This document shows positions 23,735 to 37,155 of a stretch of 64,000 bases of DNA, one piece after another; position 1 is the first letter of the stretch, and the number at the start of each line of letters is the position of its first letter. Source of the stretch: Akebia trifoliata (lineage: Eukaryota > Streptophyta > Magnoliopsida > Ranunculales > Lardizabalaceae); contig CM030713.1 of assembly GCA_017979445.1 (NCBI GenBank), positions 26,829,163 to 26,893,162 of the forward strand, in the 5' to 3' direction. The notes beneath the pieces were generated by a model, which had not been told where the DNA came from, did not search any database, and worked only from the letters and a program-made list of their open reading frames with translations. The translations under genes and the position numbers were made by a program.

Positions 23735-25148
23735 TTAAAAACACCTAAGAGGTTACTTTGAGCTTCTGTTCCCATAGAGAGAGCTCGAAACAGACTAAAA
23801 GAAATATGCCATGTGAATCTAAAATGGATCCATTTTCAGGATTATTTAATTAACTGCCATTCAATCTAAGGGATAGCACGTGTGATGCAACTCTCTTTTT
23901 TTTTTTTTTCTCATTTGGATTGATGGAGTTTTTATATAATAAGAATTTTTTAAACATTAGTACTAGAAATTTTTTATTTTTATTTTTAAAACCAATAAAA
24001 TAAAATAAATAAGTTTAAGACCAAGACTTCTCAAAATTTGGGTCCTCCAAATTTTATGACTATCAAGAGAATTTTTTTTTTTTTTTAAATGTCAAAGAAT
24101 ATAGATAGATTATTTTGAGTATATTAATGAATCTATTGAGACGTAAAGTCAATACTGCAGATGGTCCTTGGGATTTATACCACACAAATCTTTAAAAAAT
24201 ATCTAACGATCTTCACCTTAGCCCCACCTCCCTATGCTCGCCACGTACGGATATTGCCATTTTTAAGGGGGTGTCAATTGATCCTGTTGTCCCGTAGCCC
24301 GGCCCATCCAACAAAACAAGGGCTATGGTGTTCATATTGAGCCCACGAAGGTAGGGTCGGACTTAATAATTTTCAGCCCGTTAAATCCAGGTTGGACTGG
24401 GGCCTTATAGTGCCCAACCCAGCCCATCTCACTACTTAATCTTATAGAAATATTTATAATATATTTAATTATAAAAATATTTTTCTAATAAAAGTGAAAT
24501 ATATTGTCTAATTACAATTTAACTCTCATCTATGACCTTTATAGGTTAATAAGATATTAATTTCAACTTCGATTGGACAATCTTCAAACATGCACAAAAA
24601 AAACAAAACAAAAAATTTGAAAAATACATTTTTTTCATTATAAATAAATAAATTTTAATCATTTTATTTGGCCCGAGCCCGTTAGGACCAGGCTAAGGCT
24701 TAGTCGACTTATGCCCAATACTACTAGTATTAGGGGTAGTCTAGTAGAACCCTTCACTTTACAGCCGGGTTTGGGCTCAACCAAGCCCGGCCCTATCGTT
24801 TTCCTTCCTAAATTTAGGCACCTTAAGAGATGATTGGTGTTAATTACAAGGAGGAAATCAAAAAAGATATTACAACTTAGCAAATGAAATGAGACAACTG
24901 CTCTTAGTGCCATAAATGTATAGAACAAGGGTTGGCCAATGCGACATGAAATCAACAGTGAAGATGTTAACTTGTGATACAATTAGTGTTAACTTACAAC
25001 ACTACTAACCTTTTCTTGCACCTCAGGTTCTCCCTATTGCAATGCCCATGGCTTTGACCTCTCTGTAAAGTTCACGTAGTTTAAGCTGAGAAAGCTATCA
25101 CCACTATTGGGAGAGATGATGAATATTAATGCCAATAAGTTCCATTGT
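23735..25148. other. Intergenic and 3' flank of the GCP1-type gene
   Basis: From 24,260 to 24,800 there is a GC-richer patch with repeated GGCCCG/GCCCGGCC words (AGCCCGGCCCATCC, GGGCTCAACCAAGCCCGG) of a type often seen in plant MITEs, without clear ends. The remainder is AT-rich. The last few hundred bases are probably 3' UTR of the minus-strand gene. Confidence 0.4.
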
Positions 25149-28100
25149 TCAGATTTCTTGTTGTTCCATAGAAGCTTGGATAATGGATGTAAGTGACGGA
25201 TGTATCCGAGCTCGTCTCATCGAACGAGCTTCACTTCTTCCTTCTGCATATTCTTCCCCCAATGGCCACCTTGGCCTCAAATCAAACTGCAAACCATTAT
25301 AGGATAAAGTTGATGAAACAGACCAATAAATAATTACAAAGCATAATGATCCTCTCACTCTCAAGTCAACCAAAATGTTTTTGCTAAGAATTGAAACCTA
25401 GAACCATCTTTCCAAAGATGGGTCTTGACTTAAGTATCATACTTGTGTTTGTACTGGTCTGAATCACCTTGGTCAAGCCATGTGGACCAGTACAAACTTG
25501 AGAATTGTATCCGCTATGACTGTGCAAACCTAGCCTCACCCTCATATTATAAACCCAGTGCAAAGTTAATATGATACCATGTCAGTAGATATGGGAATAA
25601 TGATGTAATGTGTGTATTTTATAACAACCCCAGGAATACAACATCATCTGCCGTAAATTCAAGGTTACAGAGATTATACATAACGGAAAATAGCGAATTG
25701 CCAGTTGTAGACTGCTTAAGTTGCTGAAACCATCTGATAACAATGGTGACAAATAGCAACAATAATAGTAATAAAATAATTAACTTTTTTTTATTTTTTG
25801 AAAAAAGTTATTTTATCGAACATATGTATAGAATTTAGCAAATGATAGAAATCCATTCATAACTATGTTATCAGGCAGCAGCATATAAGAACCGAATTCC
25901 AAAAATAAAATCATCATGGATCTATGGGGAAACCTCATTTTTGCCCCAACGTTTCAGATATGTTCACTTCCACCCCTAGGGTTTCCTTAACTTTAATGAA
26001 TATCAAAGCTAATTCTACTCCAAAACTGCCCTTTTCACCATTATGTAATCCATTTTTTCTTATTATTAATTTCTTTTTCAGAATCTGTGAAGTGCCCCTA
26101 ATTTTATTATGTTTAACTTGGTATTCTCCTAACAAGTCGACATATTTTAGTGTGTCATTATTCAGGCTCACTAATCCACACAAATTTTTACATACCCCTT
26201 AAAGGACCTAGACATCAAAATCGGCCAGATTGATCATTTCTAGCCACTGAGTTTGAGCAGTTCGAATAGTGGACAGGCTCATGGGTACAAGAACTGGGTT
26301 TCAAGCTCATTTGAAAATAAATCAAATTCAACAATTAGAAATCACCATTCAGGATAATGTTTGGTGTTTATCCATCAATGGGTGGGCCCGAATTCATGAG
26401 ATTGGTGAGCTTGCAGAGTGTCCACATGATGGTTCTGTCCTGCTGTAAGATTTTAAAGGCATGCACATCAATGATAAGTTTTTTTTTTTTCTTTTTGTTA
26501 GAATCTTCAAAGTTTAGCTTGACTGGGTTATTGTGACGAGAAAATGCTATCTGCACAAATAGACATTTTAAAAACAGGTGAAACATTCCAATACAAACCA
26601 CAGAATCGTCTGGTTCATCAGCAGGTGGTGGTGAGTCGAATCTTCCCTCACGAAAGTGCTCAATACCAGTCCAAGCAATCATTACACCTTTCAGAAGAGA
26701 ATCAAGACATTAGCCCTTTATGAAAGATCACATTGAAGTCAAAAGTTTAGACATCAATATCCAAGCAAAACCCTTATATGACAATAGAAACCACATAAAA
26801 AACAACAACAAAAAAGCAAGCTTAAACCTTGAAATGTTTCTGAAATAGCTAAAATAAGCCAAGACAAAATGAGGTGGGTGATGTTATGCCGGTAAATATT
26901 ATTGCTTAAGCTGAAAGAGAGATGATGATTAAGGACAAAAGCATTAGGGAAAGTAGCCTATACATGATTCCCTTACACCAAGACGAACAAAAGCCTTACA
27001 AATATTTTATTTTGATGTTTGAGACTAACCTCCCATACAATTTTATGATTTTGGACATAGTCACCAAATTCTCTAACTTATTGAAAAAGTCGTGAGTAAA
27101 TCGTGACTTTTTTTGTCTCCGATTAAAACGAAAGATGAAATTGAAGCACTAGTAAGAGAAGATGACCTTGATGAAGGTGATGGTGACCATTATATTGATG
27201 AAGCATTAAATAATGAGGATGACATAGAATATTTTTTTAAAATATATTTTGAATAATATAAACCTTGAATGTGTTGTGGACCTGTGGTTACTTGTTGTGG
27301 ATGCAAGGATATTATCTATATGGGGTTTCATATTATTGTGGTTTAATAGGCCGATTTTTTCCTGATTTTACAGAATTTTTCAATTTTTTTCCTTTGACGA
27401 CTTATTCCCAAATTTCAACTTATTCATGCGGATTTGGAGGATTGCTATCAATTGTTTAACTGAATATCCTTTTCAATAAAAGCCTACATGGATATGTTGC
27501 CCACTTTCAGTTTACTATGGCATTGCATCTTATTCATGCGGTGAACAGAAACAACAGCAGATCACCTACCATTGTCGGTACAAAGCTTTGGTGGGGGGCA
27601 AACAAGTCGTAAACCGCTTTTCCTTACAACTTGATCGAGGCGAGTTCTCACATACTGATTGGATGCAACTCCTCCTGAAACTACCTATGGCAAGTAGAAT
27701 AAGAAATTAACTAGCATACTCTTGGACATGGAAAACCGAGAAAAATGTAAAATTTATCTTTCAATAGGCATAACATCAAAGAGAAGATTGGCTAGGAACC
27801 CCCCAAGTTGCATGCCATTGACTGACAAGGTCACATACCCTACATCTACACTTGAGTAACATAAAGTAGTAATCCACATTACCAAACATTTAATGGAAGG
27901 ATCAATCTTCAACGCCCATTCAATTGCTCGTTCACACCTTTCCTCTAAATGTAAAACTGCAACTCGCTGCACGATGCATTTGCCCAGGAACAAAGTTAGT
28001 CAATTTCTACTATAGATACAAGGCACTTGATATGCATGAGTTGTCATTAGTATTATGTATAAACTAGAGTTTGCCCGTGCTGTACTCTTTGAGGTTAATG

Positions 28101-31100
28101 GGGTAAAAGAGGAAAGACAGTAAAGTTAGAGGGGCTATTATTGAAAATGGGGTAAAAGAGGAAAGATAGTAAAATTGGAAGTATGTCATTGAAAAATAGA
28201 AGGGGGGAGGAAAGACAATAAAGTTGAAGGGGGTGAAGAGGAAAGGCAATACAAGTGAGGTAGTGTGGACCCCACTCCACTATAGCTGGAATGAGATGTT
28301 TTATATCCCACAATTGTAACTGGAGTGGGACCCACCGTTGTGTTTCATTATATAGATTACAAGATATACTTTTGGATATGCAAGCCGGACTTCAACCCAT
28401 GACCTCAAAGTTGCATTGCAATAAGTCAACCAACTGAGCTATGTGTCCAAGCCCAAATTACAGAATATACTAAAGCTAAGACTTATTATTGGACCTGGAA
28501 AGAAGCAGCAATGTCTGCTCTTGAACTTCTGTCTTGGCAACTTGCAGAAGAAATGGGAATTTCAGTGTTGCTGCACACAACCAATGATCACATCAGTGGG
28601 TTGAAAGGCTAAAGATAAGTAGATAGAGATACTATAGGTCTGAACTGTGAAAATCAAGAGGAAAAGCCCACTGGGCCACATGTTACTGATATCAGCCTAC
28701 GTACTAGTGCTTATGCTAAGGTCCTGCTTTGGTATACAGCAGATCATCACAAAAACCGCAAAGATTTGCAGCCGTAATGGTTTCCAACACAAATGTTTAC
28801 TACTGCTTAGTGGCAACACCAGAAAAACATTGCAATTATTTGTGGGTGCTTGGTTGACATTGAAAATGCAAAATAATATATATATATTATTATTTAAAAA
28901 AAACGTGATAAAAACTCTCTGAAACTTCTAAATTCTAATGTTAGTTTTTGAATTAGAGTTCACCGTTCAAGCATTAGCTTCTTTCGAAGTGGTAATGCAC
29001 ATCAAGGAGCCATGTTGGAGCCAATAATTGTTTCAATTGTGACTAGAGTTATTCTATGGCTTGCTCCAGATTTGGCAGGTGTGAAAAAGAATGTGTGGCA
29101 GTACAGGATTTGACGAGAAGAAGCCACGAGGGAGAATGTTAGCCAAGAACTTAGAAGCTGCTCCAACTTTGAGTGTGAATCATATGGTGGAGCAGAAAAG
29201 TGTAGAGTTGGTATATTTCCACAACTATCAAGAGAGAACAGTCGTTTGTTAGGTCGAAAAAGAGAGGAGATGAGTACAAATGCCCCGCATCTGATTGTGG
29301 ATATCTTCTTAAGGAGATTTTTTTGGGAGCACATACAAATTTGCAATGAGGAGACTCACAAGTGTGCAGTGCAGTAAGTTTACCACGGGGCACAAAAGCA
29401 ACACAAAAGATGAATCTCTACAAACATTGCATTTGCAGTGATTTGCATGCATACAAGCAACGCCTAAGTTTTTTGGGAAATTTTTCACAAGGATAGCTTT
29501 TTGGAAAAATACCCACCAAGGATAGAGGGCAGAAAATAAGGCAACTAAGTATATCCTTTACACATAATTGTCCCTAGGTCAGACCCTTTTTTCTCTCAAG
29601 TCCTTAGCTCCCATTTCGCTTTTTACTATTTAAACTTTTTAAAATACAATCACGGTCCACAAAAAGGCTCCTTTTCAAAAATAACCAAAAGAACATAATG
29701 GGACCCAGGACTACGAATCACCATTGTTCACACCTTCTCTAGCTACTAGACCGACAACTCGAATCCTATCTCCCCATTTAACTCCATCATGAACCATAAC
29801 TCCACAAATGCGAAGCATGAGGCTTGCATTGCCGGTCTTAAGCTTAGATAAAAGAGGAGGTTCATGTCAAAATGACATGTCAAAACCTTAACATGGTTCT
29901 ATGACGAAAAACATCGTTTGGAAAAAAATGTTTGAATAGTAAAACAGTAAATGAAAGCTAAAAAATTAGGCATTGAGAAAAGGGCATACCAGAAATAATT
30001 TGTGTATAGGCAATCTATAGTATTCATTCAGTCCTCTATCCTTGGTGGTTATTTCTTTCGAAGGTAACTTCTCAGCAATTTTCCAAGGTTTCTCTTTCTA
30101 TCAATAGCCAACATAGTGGGGAAGTTTCATCACTCTAGTGTCATATTATTGTGCATGTTTAAAGGCAATCTATTCTTTTTTTATTAAAGAAATTTTTGGT
30201 TAATTCTTAAGTACAATTAGTCCGTGCTCCATTCTGGTCCTTTGGGACTTCAAGTAGAGTGGTGCCGGTCTAAGCAATGGAACAAAAATTTTGGAGAGTT
30301 TGGTGGTGACTGGATTTTAGGGAGTGAAGTTAAGGTCTTTGCCTCTCATAGGCACATGGAGCCTTTCTTTGAAGGAATCCCAACACTATTTGAGAACCAA
30401 GCAAAAGTTTGTTTTCGCTGACTTGTACACAAGTGGTCACTTGCAACATAACTTGAAACTCACTGAATAAGTTGCTCATTAGATTCACAAAACAGAGGTC
30501 ATCAAAAATTCCATAAATGTCAAGTTCTAAACTATTTATGTGAAGGAATCAAAAAAATTACCTTTAGAAGGTTGATTTACCAATAAAATAACATGGGTAA
30601 AGTATAATTGAGGTACTCAGAAATTCTTAAAGAGTCGAGAACTTTTTTAGGTGATTCATGTTGTTTATTTTGATTTCAATTTTTTATCAATGTATGGCAG
30701 ACTCGACTAGTGTCTTTAGCAATCTCTAAAATGTGGAAAAGCAAGCTATAAATGTCATGAATATCGGCAAAAAGGAAAGGAATGTGCATAGAAATTTTTT
30801 TGAGATTATATTTCAGAGAAATCTCTTCTATATTCTGAATTTCCATTGTCCTGTGTTTACCTAACCAAATAGGGCATGCATGTAGCAATTTTTTTTCATG
30901 AAACTTTTGCACTCTTGTTTCTTTTTCTTTCCACTACATGAAAGTTCTCATCTTGCCTATAGACCATTTTCCATTAATAGACCTGGCTACGGTACAATAG
31001 ATAAGCGAAATGAACAAGATCCACCAGGCAAAATCAAATAGGAGACTTACCCACAATGAAAATTGTAAATATTTTCAAATATTTAACTTACATTTTTTTG

Positions 31101-34100
31101 GATTCAATTGTCAACCTCACTTGAGTTTTCAAACCAGCATATGAGAAATTGCAATCCTTATGTTGTTTCATTGGGACCTGTGAAACAAATTAAATTTTAT
31201 GTCAGTGGGCATTGTAACAACTAACAAGAACCTGACATTTGTGACAAGACATATAGATGATGATAGACACTACACGCTAAATTGGTTAAAGTCTGTAAGT
31301 GTTGATTCCCCAACCTGAGTTTAAAGCGTGTCTTCACCTAATAATTACTAACCACAAACCCGCTTGCTTATCAAAAAATATAGACGATAACAATGATAGA
31401 CACTGCAAGGATCATGAAAAGGGTTAACTCATTCGTTGGTAAGGTACCTAACCTCGAACCGCCTCAAACCGAACCAGTTCACGATACAGTTCACTCTCAG
31501 TTCGTGAAATGCAGCAAACTCAACGAACTACATTTTTTCAATTTTTTTACATGCCCCTCCACATGTTGATAATATTTGAGACATCGCCCTAAAATCATAA
31601 ACTGATAGCATGTCCCTTTGACCTTGGTCTTTATTAATAGACTGACAAAAAATGACCAAATACCCTCATCTTCAACCTATAAAAAATAAAAACTCGATTT
31701 TCTCTTCCCAAAATCTACCATCTTCAGTCTCTTTTTCACTCTACTCATACTTCAACCTTCATGTGCTCTCACCTTTGTCTACCCCTAACAAAACCAGATT
31801 CATTCTCGAGTGGCAAACCACAAACCGGAACCCGAATTCGAACCAAGAGAACCAACAAATCAGGTAACATAGATCATGACTATACTCGCGTATAGTTGAC
31901 AGTCCAAATTAGAAAGAGAGGAAAGGAAATGTAACACATGCAGCAACAACCAGACAAAACTAAAGTTTGAGAAAACAACTAACCTTGAACTTGACCGATT
32001 CTGGGTCACCTTCCCGAGCAAGCTCCTCTAAAGCTGGACCACCACCTCTTCTCATATCCAAGCCAAGCCATCTCGCTGTCTTGTCATATGCTTCACCAAT
32101 TGCATCATCTATTGTAGTCCCCAGCTGTACATATTGGCCAAGATCACGTGCAAGAATAAGAAGATTGTGTCCACCTGACAACAATCAAGTGCATATAAGA
32201 AATTTTATCAGTTCCAATAAAACATGAATCCCATTGAAATAGAAGAAAGAAGCCACATTTCATTCTAGTTTCCCAATATAGCCTACTGGCATAAAAGATG
32301 CCCCACTGCTTTTTTCACTGCACGCCACAGGGCAGGTTTCCTCCATGGCCTTCCAAAGATATGAACAATGCCTCCAATAAACAGAGCCTAAAGAATTATA
32401 GTATTTTCCAGGAAGCATCGACTCTTTTCCTCTTAATTATACATTTTTCTTTTATTTTTTTAACCCAAATTTTATCAGGATAACTTGGGGGTTGTATGCA
32501 CGTATGCATGCAAATATACATATACAGAAAAAAAAAAAAAAAAAAGATACTGATGTATCTACGGCTAAAATAAAGATACCCCTCCATCAAAATGCATCTA
32601 CAACTAAAACAGACATTTTGAGCTACAGTTTAATTTGATGGCTCTAGCCAAATTGGTGCTGTGAGTTTTTTTTTTTCTTTATCTATCAAAAAAAAAACTT
32701 CTTAGACATCAACCGAAAGTGTCCAAACATTAAGTAACTTTGAGGTTTGATGATTTTTTAAAGGAAAGACCCATGTTCTTGCTCTTTTACTCGTCTCTGC
32801 AAGAAATGTTTCCTGTTGGGCAGAATTCTGGAATTTTGCAGAATTTTGCAGTCTGGTTTTTCTCAAAAACAAACCGAATATCACAAATTCATGACAACCG
32901 GATCTTCCATACATTGTTGACTCCAAATAAACTATGATGAATCTGGTTTGATGCTCCGCCAGTGAAGATCGAAGCTACATAGCTCAGTGTATCTACTACT
33001 ACAAGGTTCAATTCCCTTCACAGTTTTGTGTCAGGATTTTGTTGTGTACCTCTCAAAATCTTAGTTGTCCCATACACAGATTATCACATAGTTTTTCTCT
33101 AAAAATTGATGTGAGATCAATAGAGCATCATCATAAATCCTAGCCATCCCACACAAATACATACAAGAACACAAGTTGTTTTTTTTTCTTTCTATTATTA
33201 AAATTCTTTGGTTAATTAGTTTCCTAATAAAAAACCATGGGTTGAGCTTCTAAGTTAATTGGATGTTGCATTATGTCATGAGTTCAGGGTCATGGGTTTT
33301 ATCCCATCTCACCATATATGATAATTTAGACTATAAAGTAGAGGCAACATACAATAAGGGTACAAAAGTAAAATTTAGGTTCATTACCTGAAATTAGAAG
33401 GGCTAAGAATGGAAATTGCAACTCCCTCTCAACCAACCTGGACAAGCAAGAATATATCATTACCAGAGTGGTAAGCAAATGCACATTTTTGGATGCACAC
33501 GGAAATTGATTTAAACCGGGCCCACAGGTCTTTTCTTATAGTAGGTTATTAAGGGTTTTAAGTTTCTAGGGCTAGTTTTTTAATTTTTCAAAAAACAAAT
33601 GAATGGGTAGGATTAAAATGGCAATCCAATAGCTAAGATTAACCTCGGGATTAGGTTTGTCTATAAAAACCCATTGTAATAGGAAATCAGAGTTCAAAAT
33701 CATATTTGTTAGGATGCATCTCTTTTGAAAGAAGAGCTAGAAGCTCACCTTCACGGACATGTAGAAGAGAATGCTATCCCCACTCAGACCCAGACAACTA
33801 TTTCCAAAAAATATTCAAGTTTAAATACCTGGCCACCAGAGCATGAGCTTCCATGTGATGGATTCCAACTATTGGTAGATTGAACCTTCCAGCAATTTTT
33901 CGAGCTTTCCGCACACCAACTAAAGAACAATATCATGAAGAAACTTAAGTTACAAAAAGAAATGTGTTTTTCTGATTAATATTCCATAAATTAATAGAGA
34001 ACCATAGATGATTCTGGAGTAGAATAATCAGAACAAGTTCAAGTAGTATCTTTAAAATCTCTGTTAGTCTTTCTATTTATGGCAATTAAATAGTTTTGGT

Positions 34101-36937
34101 TTACGGCAATTAATGCCAATGGCCATCACATTGCAGTGCAATCACAAGTCAACAAATCAATGCAGAAATCAATCTGCTATCCTTATATATTTTAACTACA
34201 AGGAAGAAAAAAAAAACTACCCTCATATTTTTCGGTTTTCAAGAGAAATTTTAAAGAGATGAAAGAACTTCTCTACACACAAACAAGTTTTTTTCCCCAG
34301 ATTTTCAAGAGAAATTACTATGAACAAATAAACATCTTAGAATAAAAAAGACAAAATGTCAAAGTTAATTCATTTACATAATCAAACTTCAAAATGCAGG
34401 CTAACTACCTCAAACGGAATGGGGCAGGGACTAGGAGAGTGGATTTGGTTGTCATAAGCACTATTTACAAAGTTACAGAAAAAAAAAAGGGGGGGGGGGG
34501 GGGGGGGAGAGTGATTGAATGATTAAAACTACAAGCAACACTAAAGTGATGTATCTGTTAAGGAAATAAAACTTAATGAAACACAATCACAATGATATCG
34601 GCCAGATTACCACGTAAGCAAAGGCTTAAACCCGGACCAATGGTAACAGCAACGGCAGATAGATCTACCTCAGTCAAATTTGCTATATCAAGTGCCTGTT
34701 GAACTACCTGCAAGAATGGCCAAACTCAATGTTAACATGTACTAACAATATCACAAAAAAAAACACAAACAAACAAGAATGTACTCAGACTTTGTGCTCG
34801 AATCTGTCAAATGAAATACCTGATCAATTACTTTGGAGTGTGCTTCTTCTGCCATTTTAGGAGCAACACCTCCGTATTGTGCAAGCAAATCTGCCTTGAC
34901 AAGTTGAAAACGTAAACTTAGGTAATCACATATACCATAGTTATGATCAAAAGTTTAGAACTTTGTAATGGTAAGTTGGTAACCTTAATAAAACCTAAAT
35001 ATTAACCACATCACTAATTACCAAACAGCACTCAGATAGAGCACCCATTTCTGTCGACTTGACCAGGTAGATTCAAAATCGTAGCAAAACCATAGTGCGG
35101 TGACATAAGTTTAAGTTTGATTAGTCTCACAGAGAAAAAAATTCTACCATGGGGAGGATTGACTTCAGGTCCCTTATTTTTTAAATTCACCATCTAGAAC
35201 CATATGTTGAGGCACAAAATTCAAAAGAATGCCTTCTTACAAAGAATATTAGCTGGTTATTTATCAAAAATATATATATATATATATTAGCTGGTTAACA
35301 TTCTCATAATATTTAGACCTACATGTAGCCGATTATATCATGCAAACTACCCACCAAAACAACTCCAAGTGTACATTGCACAGAAAACCAGTACCACAAC
35401 CAAATTGGTTTTTGAAACCTTTGAGGATGAGGCCACAGTCCAGTAAATGTTCACTATTAAAGAAGTCACAACCAAGGGCATGGGATTAGCATCACAACAC
35501 TACTTCAGTTAACATGTATTACAAATCCTTTAAAAATGAACGCATATCTTATCACAAGAGATAAGTGCTTAACTATTTGTACCATTATCGCCTAGGTGCT
35601 TTTGGTGTATCGGTTAGATTCTTATACCAGCACCACATCTCGAGTTCGAATCTCAGAAAGAGAAACATGGGAAAGGGCTACCTGGGAGCCCAAAAAGAAG
35701 CATTTCAGAATGAAAGGCACTGCAAAGTGGATTACGATAGAAGTTGGACTGTGGAGCGTGGAGGTGTGTTACTAACCCAAGAGATAAGGGCTTAAATTTC
35801 TGCACCATTATCCCCAGGAGTTTTTGTTGTATTGGCTAGGTTCGTATTAGCACAGTTTTCACAAAATTCTCCAAAATTTTGTAAAATTCATTGAATAAGG
35901 GATCTACCGATTAATAGAGTAACATTTTTACCCTTCAACCTAAAAATTTTATCTTTTTCAAACTTCAAATCTCAAGAACGGGATAGGGTATTTAGGGAGG
36001 TTGAAGATGATGGGTTTTGGGAAGATACCCAAAAAACATCATTTCTACAATCTCCCAAAATTTTCCGAATTGTTTCCAAAACTTTCTTGAACTTATCCAA
36101 ATTAACCAAACTGGACCTCTACTGAATAATTGTCGAATCCAAACTTGATTACACATTAACAACTAGACCGCCCAACAACAAAACCAAGGAGCATGACTAC
36201 TTCACACTCCCTTACCATAGTTCAAATCACAAAAGATATATAAAATGAGGTGATTGAGCATAGACTTCACCATAAAAACATACTTAAAATCAAGAAACCA
36301 AATTGGAAATACATCAATGAATTCTTTAAAGCTAATGGGTATCGATGAAATCAAGCATAAAATACAAAAAGAGCTCATTAACACAAACTATTGCACGAAA
36401 TGCTTATCAATTCCAGGAAACTGAATTAGGCCTCCACTTAACAAACTAAAACATGCCCATAAATAAATAAAATCCTGAAAGTATACCTGAGGAGACACAA
36501 CTTGGCTTAGAATCTCTCCATTACTTCGCACCTAAACAAAACAAAACAATAAAAAATCAGAGAAGAAGAGAAAAAACAAAAAAAAGAACCCATATGGATT
36601 ATGGAAATAACATTAGAAGAAGAGATGTTAAGAAACTTACAACAGCTGCAGCAGTGTCGTCGCAACTCGTCTCAATACCCAGAATAATCAAATCATCTCT
36701 AATTTCTGAAATTCCATTATGGGGTTTTGAGGAATCGAAATTGGGAGTATTAGAAGAAAAAGAAAGACAAGTTGAAATGGAATTGAAGGAAAAATTCATA
36801 GAAGACCAAGTGTTGGGTTTCTTCTGTTGTTGTCTCAAATGCGTTCTGAGTGCTCTTAGAGTGTGTGGAAATGAGGGTTTGAACAGGAAATTAAGGCGGG
36901 AAAATGTGCAAGAGAGGGACAGTGCCGAGGCCACCAT
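25149..36937 (-). CDS. GCP1: tRNA N6-adenosine threonylcarbamoyltransferase, organellar (GCP1/OSGEPL1/Qri7 type)
   Basis: Thirteen exons join in frame to 1434 nt (477 aa): 36641-36937, 36487-36531, 34820-34894, 34611-34707, 33829-33919, 33388-33437, 31984-32174, 31092-31177, 28495-28570, 27883-27966, 27570-27684, 26599-26687, 25149-25286. All junctions are GT-AG. The family transfers the threonylcarbamoyl group to A37 of ANN-reading tRNAs (t6A), using the intermediate made by a Sua5/YrdC enzyme; this organellar branch works without the KEOPS partners. Residues 1-80 look like a targeting peptide. [13 protein letters not shown] (87-99) opens the ASKHA fold, H193-M-E-A-H197 is the metal-binding HxxxH, SGGHN (218-222) and DNG (401-403) are nucleotide-site motifs. 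Length is close to the remembered Arabidopsis protein (about 480). Introns are large and carry MITEs, a Helitron-like element and SINE-like sequence. Confidence 0.93.
27120..27245 (+). other. Short acidic coding-like fragment inside an intron
   Basis: Within an intron of the minus-strand gene, a plus-strand frame reads as a very acidic stretch ([20 protein letters not shown] and on to EDDIEYF) before a stop. It may be the worn C-terminal tail of a transposase or of an unrelated gene. I cannot assign it. Confidence 0.25.
28064..28356 (-). mobile_element. Non-autonomous Helitron
   Basis: On the minus strand the element starts TCTATATAATGAAACACAAC and ends GCACGGGCAAACTCTAG. It lies between A and T, matching the Helitron rule (5' TC, 3' CTAG, insertion at A|T, no target duplication). 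The middle repeats a GGGGTAAAAGAGGAAAGACAG-like unit on the plus strand three or four times. A GCACGGGC segment sits close to the 3' end, as in many plant Helitrons. Relatives are at 62,272 and 62,811. It lies in an intron of the GCP1-type gene. Confidence 0.7.
28377..28450 (-). mobile_element. tRNA-like sequence (SINE head or tRNA pseudogene)
   Basis: The minus strand reads GGACACATAGCTCAGTTGGT (A-box: TAGCTCAGTTGG), then about 30 bases on GGTCATGGGTTGAAGTCC (B-box-like), ending GCATATCC. Acceptor ends GGACACA and TATCC pair only in part, and the loop is too long for a normal tRNA. It is therefore probably a SINE head or decayed tRNA, not a working tRNA gene. Confidence 0.5.
34479..34507. 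repeat. A10-G19 homopolymer tract in an intron
   Basis: Ten A followed by 19 G. In the sense of the minus-strand gene this reads C19 then T10, almost the same as the C19-T9 tract at 49,062-49,089 in the neighbouring gene. Homopolymer length in raw sequence is uncertain. Confidence 0.85.
35570..35860 (+). mobile_element. tRNA-derived SINE-like repeat, with a second partial head
   Basis: CACCTAGGCATTT-type head: CGCCTAGGTGCTTTTGGTGT, then TATCGGTTAGATT (A-box-like) and CGAGTTCGAATCTC, which holds a perfect B box. A body with GGGCTACCTGGGAGCCC follows. A second, partial head begins about 230 bases later (GGGCTTAAATTTCTGCACCA ... TTGGCTAGGTTCGTAT). The same unit occurs at 52,735-52,985 and 56,180-56,470. 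It lies in intron 2 of the GCP1-type gene. Confidence 0.6.
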
Positions 36938-36962
36938 TTTTCTCTCTCTCTCTCTCTCTCTC
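36938..36962 (-). promoter_or_regulatory. GA-repeat leader directly before the GCP1 start codon
   Basis: On the minus strand an uninterrupted (GA)n run ends only a few A's before the ATG at 36,937. GA/CT runs are usual in plant 5' leaders and bind GAGA-type factors. One this close to the start is likely to vary in length between individuals. Confidence 0.55.
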
Positions 36963-37103
36963 TTTTCCTACCAACAGAGAAATATAACGAGAAAAAAGGT
37001 TCTTGATTTTCTGCTGGTGCTCCACTCCAGACTTCTTCGCTTGAGGTTTTCTTGCCACGTGTGATAAAACATGGAGAATTCTTCGCTTTATTATTAAAGA
37101 GAA

Positions 37104-37155
37104 AGAGATATGCTATTGGCACCCAACTTTTATTTATTACATCCATATTTAAAAT
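37104..37155. mobile_element. MITE terminal fragment, TTGGGGTGCC family
   Basis: AGAGATATGCTATTGGCACC followed by CAACTTTTATTTATTACATCC is the terminal repeat of the family. A phrase like the element's inner part (AATGAATGGTTGAGAATAAG, about 37,603) lies 450 bases on, so the copy may be split by later sequence. Confidence 0.5.

Noticed and set aside
28377..28450. Functional tRNA gene on the minus strand
   Set aside because: A- and B-box-like words are present, but acceptor stem pairing is incomplete and the anticodon region cannot be folded normally.
36594..37064. 156-residue open frame on the plus strand
   Set aside because: It overlaps, in antisense, exon 1 of the GCP1-type gene, which has a conserved [11 protein letters not shown] motif and a GTAAGT donor. 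The plus frame has no domain.
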